Part shown: piece after piece, positions 1 to 9,645 of the stretch
Position numbering within the stretch: position 1 is the stretch's first letter
Layout: every line of letters begins with the position of its first letter
NCBI RefSeq assembly: GCF_018373095.1
Contig: NZ_JAHAHT010000001.1
Span: 1 to 64,000, forward strand
Direction of reading: 5' to 3'
DNA length: 64,000 bases
Source: Haemophilus parahaemolyticus
GTDB taxonomy: Bacteria; Pseudomonadota; Gammaproteobacteria; Enterobacterales; Pasteurellaceae
Notes under the pieces: generated by a model
The model's database searches: none
Told to the model about the DNA's origin: nothing
The model's input: the letters and a program-made list of their open reading frames with translations, nothing else
Program-made: the position numbers and the translations under genes

Positions 1-41
1 TTCACGACTTGTTGTTTGAAAAGTTGATTGTATTTAGTCAT
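1..41 (-). CDS. IS3-family transposase OrfA, N-terminal fragment (runs off the left edge)
   Basis: Starts at ATG 41-39 on the minus strand and reads MTKYNQLFKQQVV before leaving the window. This resembles the start of the helix-turn-helix OrfA proteins of IS150-group elements, which bind the IS ends and are normally joined to the DDE integrase OrfB by frameshifting. Only 13 residues are visible, so whether the copy is intact cannot be judged. The related decayed copy at 14215-14502 begins MTEYNTLFK. Confidence 0.5.
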   Translation of the reverse strand, partial: MTKYNQLFKQQVV

Positions 42-97
42 AAAAAAATCTGCACCTGAATCAGTTAGAAGTTTAGTCTAACTTTTGGGGTGCAGAT
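1..97 (-). mobile_element. End of an IS3-family (IS150-like) insertion sequence
   Basis: This is the terminal part of an insertion sequence whose body lies left of the window. On the minus strand a likely terminus near 94-97 (starting TGCACC) is followed by an imperfect inverted repeat and then a transposase start at 41. The same layout and similar sequence recur at 14461-14560, which supports calling it a mobile element. The exact outer boundary cannot be fixed without the other end and the target duplication. Confidence 0.65.
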
Positions 98-187
98 CAA
101 AATCCTGTACGGTTTTTTTGTTTTTGACTTCTTCAAGCGGTTAAAAAATTCTCAAAATTGGTAAGAAGTTTGATCCTAAATAAATAG

Positions 188-203
188 TTTGAGTTTGATC
201 ACA
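188..203 (+). promoter_or_regulatory. Probable CRP site of the dcuB promoter, with an FNR-like site nearby
   Basis: TTTGA-N6-TCACA matches the CRP consensus TGTGA-N6-TCACA at 9 of 10 positions. A possible -10 (TAAACT, 225-230) would put transcription start near 237 and the CRP centre near -41.5, a class II position. An FNR-like sequence (TTGAT-N4-AATAA) lies at 170-183 with two mismatches. In E. coli dcuB is activated by FNR under anaerobiosis and subject to CRP, so both fit, but this is inference. Confidence 0.45.
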
Positions 204-266
204 AATTTTATGAGAAGTTTATGCTAAACTTGCTCTGTTTTTGTTTGTAACTAGATAGAGGTATCT

Positions 267-1934
267 ATGGATTTTCTGATGAACTTAGGGGAAGGGACCC
301 AGTTTGCAATTCAACTTGTGATTGTGTTGATCTGTTTGTTCTATGGAGCGAAAAAGGGAGGCATTGCACTTGGGATGCTTGGAGGAATTGGATTGATCGT
401 TTTGGTATTTGGGTTTGGGATTGAACCAGGTAAACCAGCGATTGATGTAATGCTCACTATTCTTGCGGTGGTGGTAACCTCTGCAACCCTTCAAGCCAGC
501 GGTGGTTTGGATGTAATGTTGCAAATTGCAGAAAAAATGCTGCGTAAAAACCCGAAATATGTGAGTATTCTTGCACCGTTTGTAACCTGTACGTTAACCA
601 TTCTTTGCGGTACAGGGCACGTGGTTTATACGATGTTGCCGATTATTTACGACATTGCGATTAAAAACGATATTCGCCCAGAGCGTCCGATGGCGGCAAG
701 TTCAATTGCGTCTCAGTTAGGGATTATTGCTTCACCGGTATCAGTTGCAGTGGTGACTTTGACAGCGTTTTTAGTGAATTCAAAAACACCTCTCGCAGGT
801 TTTGATGGTTATTTAGATTTATTGAAAATTACTGTGCCTTCAACCCTTTGCGGTGTGTTAGCGATAGGTATTTTCAGTTGGTTCCGTGGTAAAGACTTAG
901 ACAAAGACCCTGTGTTCCAAGAAAAAATCAAAAATCCAGAGTTCAAAAAATATGTGTATGGCGATTCTGCTTCACTTTTAGATAAAAAATTACCGCAATC
1001 AAGCTGGAATGCGATGTGGATTTTCTTCGGTGCGATTGTGGTTGTGGCGGTATTAGGTTATTTCAAAGAATTACGTCCTTCTTTTGATAAAACCGTGCCA
1101 GCTCAAGTGGTAGAGATTGTGGTTGATAATAAACCAGTTCAAAGCATCAACGTAAAAGAGGGTAAAATTGTCGCACAAGCGAAAGACGGCACCGTATTAC
1201 TTGATGTGAAAGATAATAAAGCGAAAGCAAAAACCACTTTTGATAATGTGCAAGTATTAGATGAAAAAGGTAACGTGAAACAAACCATTGTTGCAGAAGA
1301 AGGCAAAGTGGTTGTTACTGTAAAAGATAAAGTGGAAAGCATTGAAAATGCGACCATCGTTTTGAAAGATACGATGAAAAAATCTTCACCACTTGGTATG
1401 GTGAATGTGATTCAGATCTTTATGTTGCTTGCAGGTGCATTGATTGTAATTTTCACCAAAATGGATGCGGGCAAAATCAGTAAAAATGAGATTTTCCGTT
1501 CAGGTATGATTGCCCTTGTTGCGGTGTTTGGTATCTCTTGGATGGCTGAAACAATGTTTGCGGTGCATACGCCAATGATGAAATCTGCATTAGGTGATAT
1601 CGTACGTGCTCATCCTTGGACTTATGCGGTCATGTTGTTATTGATTTCTAAATTTGTAAATTCACAAGCTGCGGCATTGGTGGCATTCGTTCCACTTGCG
1701 TTAAATATCGGGGTTGAACCAGGTGTTATTTTGGCGTTCGCAAGTGCGTGTTACGGCTACTATATTTTACCAACTTACCCAAGTGATTTGGCGGCGATTC
1801 AATTTGACCGTTCAGGCACAACACATATCGGTAAATTTGTAATTAACCACAGTTTCATTCTACCAGGGTTAATTGGAGTGTTTACCGCTTGTGTATTTGG
1901 TTACCTTTTTGCAGGTATTTATGGCTATCTATAA
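267..1934 (+). CDS. dcuB: Anaerobic C4-dicarboxylate transporter DcuB, with an inserted domain
   Basis: Inner-membrane antiporter that imports fumarate, malate or aspartate in exchange for succinate during fumarate respiration. The first ~270 and last ~180 residues closely follow E. coli DcuB, including [16 protein letters not shown] near 107-122 and the C-terminal [16 protein letters not shown] segment. It has 555 residues against about 446 in E. coli DcuB. The extra ~95 residues (about 278-372) sit between the conserved LRPSF and the next membrane segment; they are polar, Lys/Val-rich and predicted beta-strand-like. The reading frame is open throughout, so this looks like a real insertion. 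The start at 267 follows an AGAGG-type ribosome site. A hairpin terminator follows. Confidence 0.93.
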   Translation: MDFLMNLGEGTQFAIQLVIVLICLFYGAKKGGIALGMLGGIGLIVLVFGFGIEPGKPAIDVMLTILAVVVTSATLQASGGLDVMLQIAEKMLRKNPKYVSILAPFVTCTLTILCGTGHVVYTMLPIIYDIAIKNDIRPERPMAASSIASQLGIIASPVSVAVVTLTAFLVNSKTPLAGFDGYLDLLKITVPSTLCGVLAIGIFSWFRGKDLDKDPVFQEKIKNPEFKKYVYGDSASLLDKKLPQSSWNAMWIFFGAIVVVAVLGYFKELRPSFDKTVPAQVVEIVVDNKPVQSINVKEGKIVAQAKDGTVLLDVKDNKAKAKTTFDNVQVLDEKGNVKQTIVAEEGKVVVTVKDKVESIENATIVLKDTMKKSSPLGMVNVIQIFMLLAGALIVIFTKMDAGKISKNEIFRSGMIALVAVFGISWMAETMFAVHTPMMKSALGDIVRAHPWTYAVMLLLISKFVNSQAAALVAFVPLALNIGVEPGVILAFASACYGYYILPTYPSDLAAIQFDRSGTTHIGKFVINHSFILPGLIGVFTACVFGYLFAGIYGYL

Positions 1935-1952
1935 ATAGATAAGCATTTCCAT

Positions 1953-1984
1953 ACGCCACGTGAAATCCAGCGTGGCGTTTTTTT
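1953..1984 (+). terminator. Rho-independent terminator of dcuB
   Basis: ACGCCACG and CGTGGCGT form an 8-bp stem around a 10-nt loop, followed by a run of seven T. It lies 19 bp after the dcuB stop codon. Confidence 0.85.
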
Positions 1985-2018
1985 GTCTGAAATTTTTGAC
2001 CATTTTTTAGATTATTGC

Positions 2019-2047
2019 TTTACAAATAAACAAGTTCAGACTATAAT
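2019..2047 (+). promoter_or_regulatory. Promoter of rplJL
   Basis: TTTACA (2019-2024) and a perfect TATAAT (2042-2047) are separated by 17 bp, a near-consensus sigma-70 promoter. Transcription would start near 2054, giving a leader of about 230 nt before rplJ. Confidence 0.8.
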
Positions 2048-2053
2048 TTTGCT

Positions 2054-2282
2054 CTCATTTTGCACGGTAACGTGTAAAAACTGATGGTGCTTGCCTCATC
2101 AAGCCCCATCGAAGACTGTAGGAGTGCTTGGCACTTAATTATCCTACATAGATGGTGAACAGACAGAATTTCTCTGCTTCTGGACACCTTAGGCTCAAGA
2201 AGAAACGCGTAAGCGGTGAAATTTTTGAGGTTTTTTGTAATTCTGCTATGTAAATAGTAGAGTGTATCAGGAGCTAAAACCA
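2054..2282 (+). promoter_or_regulatory. rplJ untranslated leader (L10-leader type)
   Basis: About 230 nt of non-coding leader separates the strong promoter from rplJ. In gammaproteobacteria the L10-(L12)4 complex binds a structured leader here to repress its own translation. Position and length agree, and several complementary segments are present (for example GTAGGA 2118-2123 with TCCTAC 2141-2146). I did not reconstruct the full L10 fold, so the family assignment rests mainly on context. Confidence 0.55.
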
Positions 2283-2777
2283 ATGGCATTAAATCTTCAA
2301 GACAAACAAGCAATTGTTGCTGAAGTAAATGAAGCTGCCAAAGGTGCCCTTTCAGCTGTTGTTGCGGATTCTCGTGGCGTAACAGTTGAGAAAATGACTG
2401 AGTTACGTAAAAATGCACGTGAAGCAGGTGTAACTATGCGCGTAGTACGTAATACTTTATTACGTCGTGCGGTAGAAGGCACTGAATTCGAATGCTTAAA
2501 AGATGCGTTTACTGGTCCAACTCTTATTGCTTTCTCAAATGAACACCCAGGTGCTGCAGCACGTTTGTTCACTGAGTTTGCAAAAGCAAACAAAGAGTTC
2601 GAAATTAAAGGTGCAGCCTTTGAAGGTAAAACACAAGATGTTGAATTCTTAGCAACATTACCAACTTACGAAGAAGCAATTGCACGTTTAATGGGCACAA
2701 TGAAAGAAGCTGCGGCAGGCAAACTTGCTCGCACTCTTGCGGCATTACGCGACAAATTACAAGCAGAAGCGGCTTAA
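2283..2777 (+). CDS. rplJ: 50S ribosomal protein L10
   Basis: L10 anchors the L7/L12 stalk to the large subunit and, with L12, represses its own mRNA. The product is 164 residues, close to 165 in E. coli, and begins MALNLQDKQ. The in-frame ATG at 2262 is rejected because ATG 2283 has AGGAG at 2267-2271 and matches the family N-terminus. The C-terminal helix (…[12 protein letters not shown]) is the L12-docking region. It is followed 54 bp later by rplL. rplKA and rpoBC, neighbours in E. coli, are absent on both sides, as I recall for other Pasteurellaceae. Confidence 0.97.
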   Translation: MALNLQDKQAIVAEVNEAAKGALSAVVADSRGVTVEKMTELRKNAREAGVTMRVVRNTLLRRAVEGTEFECLKDAFTGPTLIAFSNEHPGAAARLFTEFAKANKEFEIKGAAFEGKTQDVEFLATLPTYEEAIARLMGTMKEAAAGKLARTLAALRDKLQAEAA

Positions 2778-2831
2778 TTTTCCGCCGTTTTCTCAAATCG
2801 TTTAACTTATTTACTTTAGGAATTGATTGTT

Positions 2832-3200
2832 ATGTCATTAACTAACGAACAAATCATCGAAGCTATTGCTTCTAAATCAGTATCAGAAATCGTTGAATTA
2901 ATCACAGCGATGGAAGAAAAATTCGGTGTTTCAGCAGCGGCAGCAGTAGCAGCAGCTCCAGCAGCAGGTGCAGCAGCGGCAGAAGAAAAAACTGAATTCG
3001 ACGTAGTTCTTACTAATGCAGGTGCAAACAAAGTTGCTGTAATCAAAGCAGTACGTGGTGCAACTGGTTTAGGCTTAAAAGAAGCTAAAGACTTAGTAGA
3101 ATCTGCTCCAGCTAACTTAAAAGAAGGCATTTCTAAAGCGGAAGCTGAAGCACTTAAAAAAGAATTAGAAGAAGCTGGTGCACAAGTAGAAATCAAATAA
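2832..3200 (+). CDS. rplL: 50S ribosomal protein L7/L12
   Basis: Stalk protein that recruits and stimulates translation GTPases. The product is 122 residues: N-terminal dimerisation domain (1-~30), Ala-rich hinge (~36-52), and the globular C-terminal domain containing the conserved factor-binding stretch around [22 protein letters not shown] 2832 is chosen over the upstream ATG at 2823 because it gives the family start MSLTNEQI and has an AGGA site upstream. It is the last gene of its operon; rpoB does not follow, and a terminator lies 40 bp downstream. Confidence 0.97.
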   Translation: MSLTNEQIIEAIASKSVSEIVELITAMEEKFGVSAAAAVAAAPAAGAAAAEEKTEFDVVLTNAGANKVAVIKAVRGATGLGLKEAKDLVESAPANLKEGISKAEAEALKKELEEAGAQVEIK

Positions 3201-3240
3201 TTTTGATTTTAACTTTTAACCTATCTTCAGGTTCAAGAGA

Positions 3241-3270
3241 AAGCCAATGGTTATGCCGTTGGCTTTTTCG
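3241..3270 (+). terminator. Terminator of rplJL
   Basis: AAGCCAA (3241-3247) pairs with TTGGCTT (3259-3265); the stem leads into a T-rich tract. It ends the operon directly after rplL. Confidence 0.75.
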
Positions 3271-3384
3271 TTTTAATCGTAACTTATCATATAACCCTTA
3301 TCTTAACCGTTCTCAAGTTAACTATTTTCCTTTAACCCCCTCCCTTTCCTCTTCGTTTAAACAGCCTTAGATATTGATTCCAAG

Positions 3385-3428
3385 CTACATAGTACTATGT
3401 AGTCATTCTTCCTTGACAGGAAGAATGA
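3385..3428 (+). promoter_or_regulatory. Two adjacent perfect palindromes, one holding TTGACA in its loop
   Basis: Two perfect inverted repeats abut upstream of the gene at 3467. The first is CTACATAGTACTATGTAG (3385-3402), an uninterrupted 18-bp palindrome. The second has 10-bp arms TCATTCTTCC (3403-3412) and GGAAGAATGA (3419-3428) around TTGACA (3413-3418), the consensus -35 hexamer. A candidate -10 (TATTCT, 3434-3439) is only 15 bp away. The arrangement could be an operator-promoter or an RNA hairpin; no T-run follows, so it is not a terminator. Confidence 0.45.
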
Positions 3429-3466
3429 CCTTCTATTCTGAATAACTTTAACTTCTAGGAGTTAAT

Positions 3467-4195
3467 ATGAAAAAACTTTCTCTACTTTCATTAGGTCTTC
3501 TTCTCTCTATTCCTGCAATTTCTTTCGCTGAAACTGATAGTGATGCATTATTAGAACAAGAAATCCTCTCTGGCAAGGCTGCTAGTACTCAAACTAATAT
3601 GGATTTAAATAAAGATTTAAACAACGCTACATCTGGTTTAGGGCGTTTCCGTTTTGGTGTATCCGTTGGTGGTGGATATTATAAAAGTGCTTCAGTCGAT
3701 AATTATCCTAATATGAGTGGTTTAGCGGTTGAGTTAGGTCTTTATACTTTGGTGAACCCAATTCGTGATTGGGCTGATATTGAACTTGGAGTTAGAGGTT
3801 TATATGTTTTTCCTCACGATAAGAAGTCGGAAAATCAGAGAACAAGAATGGTGGAAGAAAAATCATACAGTGGCTTAGCTTCAGGTAGTGCATATGCAGG
3901 GTTAGTATTCCGTTTTCCAGGCGCTTCCTCTGCGATTGCAACAGGGGTATATCAAGATTTTGTTGCAAAATCGCAATTTTCTGAAAAACAAATTGTAGGT
4001 ACAAATTTAAAAGATTCATTGAAATATAAACCAGGTCAGGGAGCTTATATAGAATATCAATGGACAGGTAAAGACAATCTGATTCCATTTGCTCGCTTTA
4101 CTTATGGTACTTATAAATCTGAATACCAAACAGGGACACAAGTGCAAACTAATAGAGAAAAACTCTATGGACTCGTGTTGGGTGCAAAATTCTAA
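3467..4195 (+). CDS. Predicted outer-membrane beta-barrel protein, function unknown
   Basis: 242 residues with a clear signal peptide (about 1-21, cut after ISFA). After a polar N-terminal stretch, residues ~60-242 alternate short hydrophobic, aromatic-rich strands with charged turns (for example RFGVSVGGGYY, YAGLVFRF), and the protein ends in Phe (GLVLGAKF). That is the usual pattern of a small outer-membrane barrel. I do not recognise the family. It has AGGAG at 3457-3461 and is followed 58 bp later by another exported protein, with which it probably forms a unit. It lies between two ribosomal-protein operons. Confidence 0.6.
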   Translation: MKKLSLLSLGLLLSIPAISFAETDSDALLEQEILSGKAASTQTNMDLNKDLNNATSGLGRFRFGVSVGGGYYKSASVDNYPNMSGLAVELGLYTLVNPIRDWADIELGVRGLYVFPHDKKSENQRTRMVEEKSYSGLASGSAYAGLVFRFPGASSAIATGVYQDFVAKSQFSEKQIVGTNLKDSLKYKPGQGAYIEYQWTGKDNLIPFARFTYGTYKSEYQTGTQVQTNREKLYGLVLGAKF

Positions 4196-4253
4196 TCTAA
4201 TGCTATGCTTGTATAAAGATAACTTTATGCAAGCATTTTTTAGGAGCGAAAAA

Positions 4254-5375
4254 ATGAAAAACTTTAAGAAAATATCACTTATGTTGACTGCGTTGTTTGC
4301 TCTGCCTACTGCTCATGCTTATCAGTGTAAAATTGATTTACAAAGTAATTATAGTGGTAGCAGTGTCTATATAAATAGTAATGGTGACACTTATGCAACT
4401 TTTGATTATGATGATGGGCGATATGATACGATGGAATATGTTTATGATCTTAAAAATTGTAAGAAAGTGTCTGATGGTGTGAAACAAAAGTCGAATATTT
4501 CTTCAGTATTAAGTCAAAATGGATTTCGTGAAATTGATCGTGATGAGGATATTTCTCCTTGGCTTACACATTATTATAGTTTAAATAAACAACGAGATGA
4601 TTTTGTTTTTCGTGTTGATGATTTAGGGAGTCAAGAAAAACAAGGTTTAAGAGATTTATTTACTTATTCATTAGATAAAAGCCATTCTTTCACTTCGGCT
4701 GCAACAGCTGTTCTTAATACAAAATATGCCAAAACGAAACAATTTGGCTCAGTCATTGCTAGTCGTTATCTACAATCTCAGAATTTTGCTCGCTATGCCT
4801 CAAATATTGAACAAAAATTAATAAATTCTCCATTAAGTTTGAAAAATGATAATGATTTTAAACTTTTTTCTGCGATTCCATTTAAGTTAGTTGCTCAAAA
4901 CACTGCTAAAAACGTATTTAAAATTACGCTTGAACCTGTATATCCATTGAATTTAAGTAAAGTGCCAACAATTGAAATGGCAGCAGATTGTCGGAATGTC
5001 GCGACAGGAAGTAGTTATAGTCGGACAGTTAGTGGCGGTTTTTTTGATTCAAATAATTATGAACAAACCGTTGTAGATAAAACGGAACGTTGTACTTTAA
5101 ATGGTTATTCATCAAGTAAAAATTTAGAGGCTGGTTTAGAATCAACCGCAAAAATGCTTGGGCTCAGTACTGATATTTCTCTTCGTAATAATGAGTTAGG
5201 CACAAATAATAAAACTGATGTGTTAGATTCAAAAACTATTTCACAATCTCCTAGTAATAAAGCGTTTGCTCAATGTTTAACTAAGAGAGAGATATGTAAG
5301 TGGGAATGTAAGAGTGGGAGAGATGGGGATGCGTGTAGAAAATCATGCGATATGATACATGTTTGTGCTTATTAG
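4254..5375 (+). CDS. Cysteine-rich exported protein, function unknown
   Basis: 373 residues starting MKNFKKIS, with a signal peptide ending at AHA (about residue 22). An upstream in-frame ATG at 4089 lies inside the preceding gene and is rejected; ATG 4254 has TAGGAG at 4241-4246. The mature protein is polar and has a dense C-terminal cysteine cluster (C…C.WEC…C…SC…C over the last ~35 residues), suggesting disulfide-bonded periplasmic or surface folding. I recognise no family and no catalytic motif. Codon use is more AT-rich than in the ribosomal genes either side. A strong terminator follows. Confidence 0.6.
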   Translation: MKNFKKISLMLTALFALPTAHAYQCKIDLQSNYSGSSVYINSNGDTYATFDYDDGRYDTMEYVYDLKNCKKVSDGVKQKSNISSVLSQNGFREIDRDEDISPWLTHYYSLNKQRDDFVFRVDDLGSQEKQGLRDLFTYSLDKSHSFTSAATAVLNTKYAKTKQFGSVIASRYLQSQNFARYASNIEQKLINSPLSLKNDNDFKLFSAIPFKLVAQNTAKNVFKITLEPVYPLNLSKVPTIEMAADCRNVATGSSYSRTVSGGFFDSNNYEQTVVDKTERCTLNGYSSSKNLEAGLESTAKMLGLSTDISLRNNELGTNNKTDVLDSKTISQSPSNKAFAQCLTKREICKWECKSGRDGDACRKSCDMIHVCAY

Positions 5376-5395
5376 CTAAATACGGTTATTTTCAG

Positions 5396-5422
5396 CGTGG
5401 GTAATCCTTTACCCACGTTTTT
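5396..5422 (+). terminator. Terminator after the exported-protein pair
   Basis: CGTGGGTAA (5396-5404) pairs perfectly with TTACCCACG (5409-5417) around a 4-nt loop, followed by five T. It separates the exported-protein pair from the spc operon. Confidence 0.9.
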
Positions 5423-5487
5423 AGCTTTTGAATTTATTTGAAATAAAATATAGGAGGCAATTTTCTTTTAGTAAGTGGCAAATAAAG

Positions 5488-5516
5488 TTGTATTAGCTAT
5501 AGAAAAAATGTATAAT
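5488..5516 (+). promoter_or_regulatory. Promoter of the spc operon
   Basis: TTGTAT (5488-5493), a 17-bp spacer and perfect TATAAT (5511-5516). Start of transcription would be near 5523, giving a leader of about 66 nt before rplN. It lies downstream of a strong terminator, so the spc operon depends on this promoter rather than on read-through. Confidence 0.75.
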
Positions 5517-5529
5517 TGTCAGGCTATTT

Positions 5530-5570
5530 CCTTTTAAGGGATAGTGTCGTCCCGAAAGGGTGTTTTTTTT
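5530..5570 (+). terminator. Attenuator-like hairpin in the spc leader
   Basis: Just after the predicted start site, CCTTTT (5530-5535) can pair with GAAAGG (5554-5559), with a nested GGGA (5538-5541)/TCCC (5550-5553) and an 8-nt loop. Three bases later there is a run of eight T (5563-5570). This has the form of an intrinsic terminator placed between promoter and rplN, so it may attenuate the operon. No upstream transcript needs it, because another terminator precedes the promoter. Confidence 0.5.
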
Positions 5571-5576
5571 ATTTAA

Positions 5577-5960
<384 letters not shown>

Positions 5961-5970
5961 GGGGAATGTA

Positions 5971-6282
5971 ATGGCTGCTAAAATCCGTCAAAATGATGAA
6001 GTAATTGTTCTTGCTGGTAAAGACAAGGGCAAACGTGGTAAGGTAACTCAAGTGTTACCAAATGGTAAAGTTGTTGTTGAAGGTATCAACATCATCACTA
6101 AACACGAAAAACCAGTTCCTGCTTTAGGTAAAGCTGGTGGTTTAGTGAAAAAAGAAGCTGCAATCGATGGTTCAAACGTTGCAATCTTCAACCCGAAAAC
6201 AAACAAAGCTGACCGTGTAGGTTTTAGATTCGAAGATGGTAAAAAAGTACGTTTCTTCAAATCTAATAATGAAATTATTTAA
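5971..6282 (+). CDS. rplX: 50S ribosomal protein L24
   Basis: Assembly-initiator protein binding the 5' part of 23S rRNA. 103 residues with the KOW motif near the N-terminus ([17 protein letters not shown]). It begins 10 bp after rplN and is co-transcribed with it. Confidence 0.98.
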   Translation: MAAKIRQNDEVIVLAGKDKGKRGKVTQVLPNGKVVVEGINIITKHEKPVPALGKAGGLVKKEAAIDGSNVAIFNPKTNKADRVGFRFEDGKKVRFFKSNNEII

Positions 6283-6301
6283 TTAAAACTGGAGTAATGC
6301 G

Positions 6302-6841
6302 ATGGCGAAACTGCATGATTACTACAGAGATACAGTAGTGAATGAATTAAAAGCAAAATTCAACTACTCATCTGTCATGCAAGTCCCACGAATCGAAAAG
6401 ATTACCCTGAATATGGGTGTGGGTGAAGCATTGACCGACAAAAAACTTTTAGATAACGCAGTAGCAGATCTAACAGCAATCAGCGGTCAAAAACCTTTAA
6501 TTACTAAAGCTCGTAAATCAGTTGCTGGCTTTAAAATCCGTCAGGGATATCCAATCGGATGTAAGGTAACTCTTCGCGGTGAACGCATGTGGGAGTTCTT
6601 TGAAAGATTGATTTCTATCGCTGTTCCACGTATCCGTGACTTCCGTGGTTTAAATGCGAAGTCTTTTGATGGTCGTGGTAATTACAGTATGGGTGTTCGT
6701 GAACAAATTATTTTCCCTGAAATCGACTACGATAAAGTAGATCGTGTACGTGGTTTAGATATTACTATTACCACAACAGCGAAAAATGACGAAGAAGGTC
6801 AAGCTTTATTAGCGGCTTTCAATTTCCCATTCCGTAAATAA
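6302..6841 (+). CDS. rplE: 50S ribosomal protein L5
   Basis: Binds 5S rRNA and contacts the P-site tRNA and bridge B1b. 179 residues, as in E. coli, with conserved segments [10 protein letters not shown] and [18 protein letters not shown]. In E. coli, S8 represses the operon by binding the mRNA near the rplE start; I did not confirm that fold here. Confidence 0.98.
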   Translation: MAKLHDYYRDTVVNELKAKFNYSSVMQVPRIEKITLNMGVGEALTDKKLLDNAVADLTAISGQKPLITKARKSVAGFKIRQGYPIGCKVTLRGERMWEFFERLISIAVPRIRDFRGLNAKSFDGRGNYSMGVREQIIFPEIDYDKVDRVRGLDITITTTAKNDEEGQALLAAFNFPFRK

Positions 6842-6852
6842 GGTAGGTTATC

Positions 6853-7158
6853 GTGGCAAAACAATCAATGATTGCACGTGATGTAAAACGTGCGAAATTA
6901 GCTGATAAATTCTACGCAAAACGTGAAGAATTAAAGAAAATTATCTCATCTGAATCTGCTTCAGATGAAGAGCGTTGGGCAGCAGTCTTGAAGTTACAAA
7001 CACTTCCACGTGATTCAAGCCCAATCCGTCAGCGTAATCGTTGCCGCCAAACTGGTCGTCCACACGGTGTACTTCGTAAGTTTGGTTTAAGCCGTATTAA
7101 GGTTCGTGAAGCTGCTATGCGCGGTGAAATTCCTGGCCTTAAGAAAGCAAGCTGGTAA
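6853..7158 (+). CDS. rpsN: 30S ribosomal protein S14
   Basis: Component of the 30S head near the A site. 101 residues, the long zinc-independent form: the CxxC pairs of the short form are absent, and the conserved C-terminal block [14 protein letters not shown] is present. Translation starts at GTG 6853 ([10 protein letters not shown]), preceded by AGGTAGG. Confidence 0.97.
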   Translation: MAKQSMIARDVKRAKLADKFYAKREELKKIISSESASDEERWAAVLKLQTLPRDSSPIRQRNRCRQTGRPHGVLRKFGLSRIKVREAAMRGEIPGLKKASW

Positions 7159-7194
7159 TAACCTCTTTTAGTTTGGAATCATGGGAGTAAATAC

Positions 7195-7587
7195 ATGAGC
7201 ATGCAAGATCCAATCGCAGATATGCTGACCCGTATTCGTAACGGTCAAGCTGCGAATAAAGTTGCAATCAGTATGCCTTCATCTAAGTTAAAAGTTGCTA
7301 TTGCAAGCGTTTTAGCTGAAGAAGGTTATGTTGAGAGCTTCAAAGTTGTTGAAGGTTCAAAACCTGAGTTGGAAATCACTTTAAAATATTTCCAAAACAA
7401 ACCAGTAGTAGAAAGTATCCAACGCGTAAGCCGTCCTGGTCTTCGTATTTACAAACGTAAAGACGAATTACCAAAAGTAATGGGTGGTTTAGGTATCGCA
7501 GTTGTTTCTACATCGAAAGGTGTTATGACCGACCGTGCTGCACGTCAAGCAGGTCTCGGCGGTGAAATCATCTGTTACGTAGCATAA
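7195..7587 (+). CDS. rpsH: 30S ribosomal protein S8
   Basis: Binds the central domain of 16S rRNA and is the translational repressor of the spc operon in E. coli. 130 residues, starting [18 protein letters not shown] and ending with the conserved [14 protein letters not shown] lies upstream of ATG 7195. Confidence 0.98.
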   Translation: MSMQDPIADMLTRIRNGQAANKVAISMPSSKLKVAIASVLAEEGYVESFKVVEGSKPELEITLKYFQNKPVVESIQRVSRPGLRIYKRKDELPKVMGGLGIAVVSTSKGVMTDRAARQAGLGGEIICYVA

Positions 7588-7603
7588 TAGAGAGGTAGGA
7601 AAA

Positions 7604-8137
7604 ATGTCTCGTGTTGCAAAAGCACCTGTTAATGTTCCTGCCGGTGTTCAAGTTACTTTGAACGGTCAGCTATTAACAGTTAAAGGTAAAAACGGCGAGT
7701 TATCTCGCGAAATTCATAATGCAGTTGAAGTAAAATACGAAGCTGATACATTAACATTCGCACCACGCGAAGGTCTTGCAGGTGCAGATGCGCAGGCAGG
7801 TACAGCTCGTGCATTAGTTAATGCTATGGTTATCGGTGTTACTGAAGGCTTTACGAAGAAATTACAATTAGTTGGTGTTGGTTATAGAGCACAAATGAAA
7901 GGTAACTCAGTTGCTTTAAGTTTAGGTTTCTCACACCCAATTGAACACGCGTTGCCAGCTGGTGTAACTGGTGAATGTCCATCACAAACTGAGATCGTTC
8001 TCAAAAGTGCAGACAAACAGTTAATTGGCCAAGTAGCAGCAGATATTCGTGCATATCGCCGTCCAGAGCCTTATAAAGGCAAAGGTGTACGTTACGCTGA
8101 TGAAGTTGTACGTACTAAAGAAGCGAAGAAAAAGTAA
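7604..8137 (+). CDS. rplF: 50S ribosomal protein L6
   Basis: Two-domain 23S-binding protein next to the sarcin-ricin loop. 177 residues as in E. coli; the C-terminal motif [16 protein letters not shown] is intact. It starts 16 bp after rpsH. Confidence 0.98.
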   Translation: MSRVAKAPVNVPAGVQVTLNGQLLTVKGKNGELSREIHNAVEVKYEADTLTFAPREGLAGADAQAGTARALVNAMVIGVTEGFTKKLQLVGVGYRAQMKGNSVALSLGFSHPIEHALPAGVTGECPSQTEIVLKSADKQLIGQVAADIRAYRRPEPYKGKGVRYADEVVRTKEAKKK

Positions 8138-8151
8138 AGTAAGGTAACACT

Positions 8152-9020
<869 letters not shown>

Positions 9021-9026
9021 TTGAAT

Positions 9027-9203
9027 ATGGCAAAAATTAAAGTAACTCAAACTCGTAGCTCTATTGCTCGTTTACCGAAACATAAAGCAACGTTAAAAGG
9101 CTTAGGTCTTCGTCATATTCGTCATACCGTAGAACTTGAAGATACTCCAGCAGTACGCGGTATGATCAATCAAGTTTCTTATATGGTTAAAGTGGAGGAG
9201 TAA
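9027..9203 (+). CDS. rpmD: 50S ribosomal protein L30
   Basis: 58 residues, against 59 in E. coli. ATG 9027 gives the family start [12 protein letters not shown] and has GGGG at 9014-9017; a TTG at 9021 directly after the rpsE stop is rejected. Confidence 0.96.
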   Translation: MAKIKVTQTRSSIARLPKHKATLKGLGLRHIRHTVELEDTPAVRGMINQVSYMVKVEE

Positions 9204-9207
9204 TAGA

Positions 9208-9642
9208 ATGCGTTTAAATACTCTTTCTCCAGCTGAAGGTGCTAAGCACAATGCTAAACGTTTAGGTCGTGGTATTGGTTCTGGTTTAGGTAAAACTGGT
9301 GGTCGTGGTCACAAAGGTCAAAAATCTCGTACAGGCGGCGGTGTTCGTCGTGGTTTCGAGGGTGGTCAAATGCCTTTATACCGTCGTTTACCAAAATTTG
9401 GTTTTACTTCATTAAAATCATTCCGCGTTGCTGAAATTCGTTTAAACGACTTAGCGAAAGTAGATGGCGAAGTTGTAACTTTAGAAGCGTTAAAAGCGGC
9501 TAACGTAATCACTAAAGATATCTTATCTGCAAAAGTAATCTTAGCAGGTAAAATTGAAAAAGCGGTTAAAGTTAAAGGCTTAGGTGTAACTAAAGGTGCT
9601 AAAGCTGCTATCGAAGCTGCTGGTGGTTCTATCGAGGAATAA
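9208..9642 (+). CDS. rplO: 50S ribosomal protein L15
   Basis: Late-assembly large-subunit protein. 144 residues as in E. coli, with the Gly/Arg-rich N-terminal extension ([20 protein letters not shown]) and a conserved C-terminal globular part. secY starts 4 bp after its stop, which suggests translational coupling. Confidence 0.98.
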   Translation: MRLNTLSPAEGAKHNAKRLGRGIGSGLGKTGGRGHKGQKSRTGGGVRRGFEGGQMPLYRRLPKFGFTSLKSFRVAEIRLNDLAKVDGEVVTLEALKAANVITKDILSAKVILAGKIEKAVKVKGLGVTKGAKAAIEAAGGSIEE

Positions 9643-9645
9643 TAA

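Noticed and set aside
4089..4253. Upstream start for the Cys-rich exported protein
   Set aside because: The extension overlaps the preceding gene, hides the signal peptide, and lacks a ribosome site; ATG 4254 has both.
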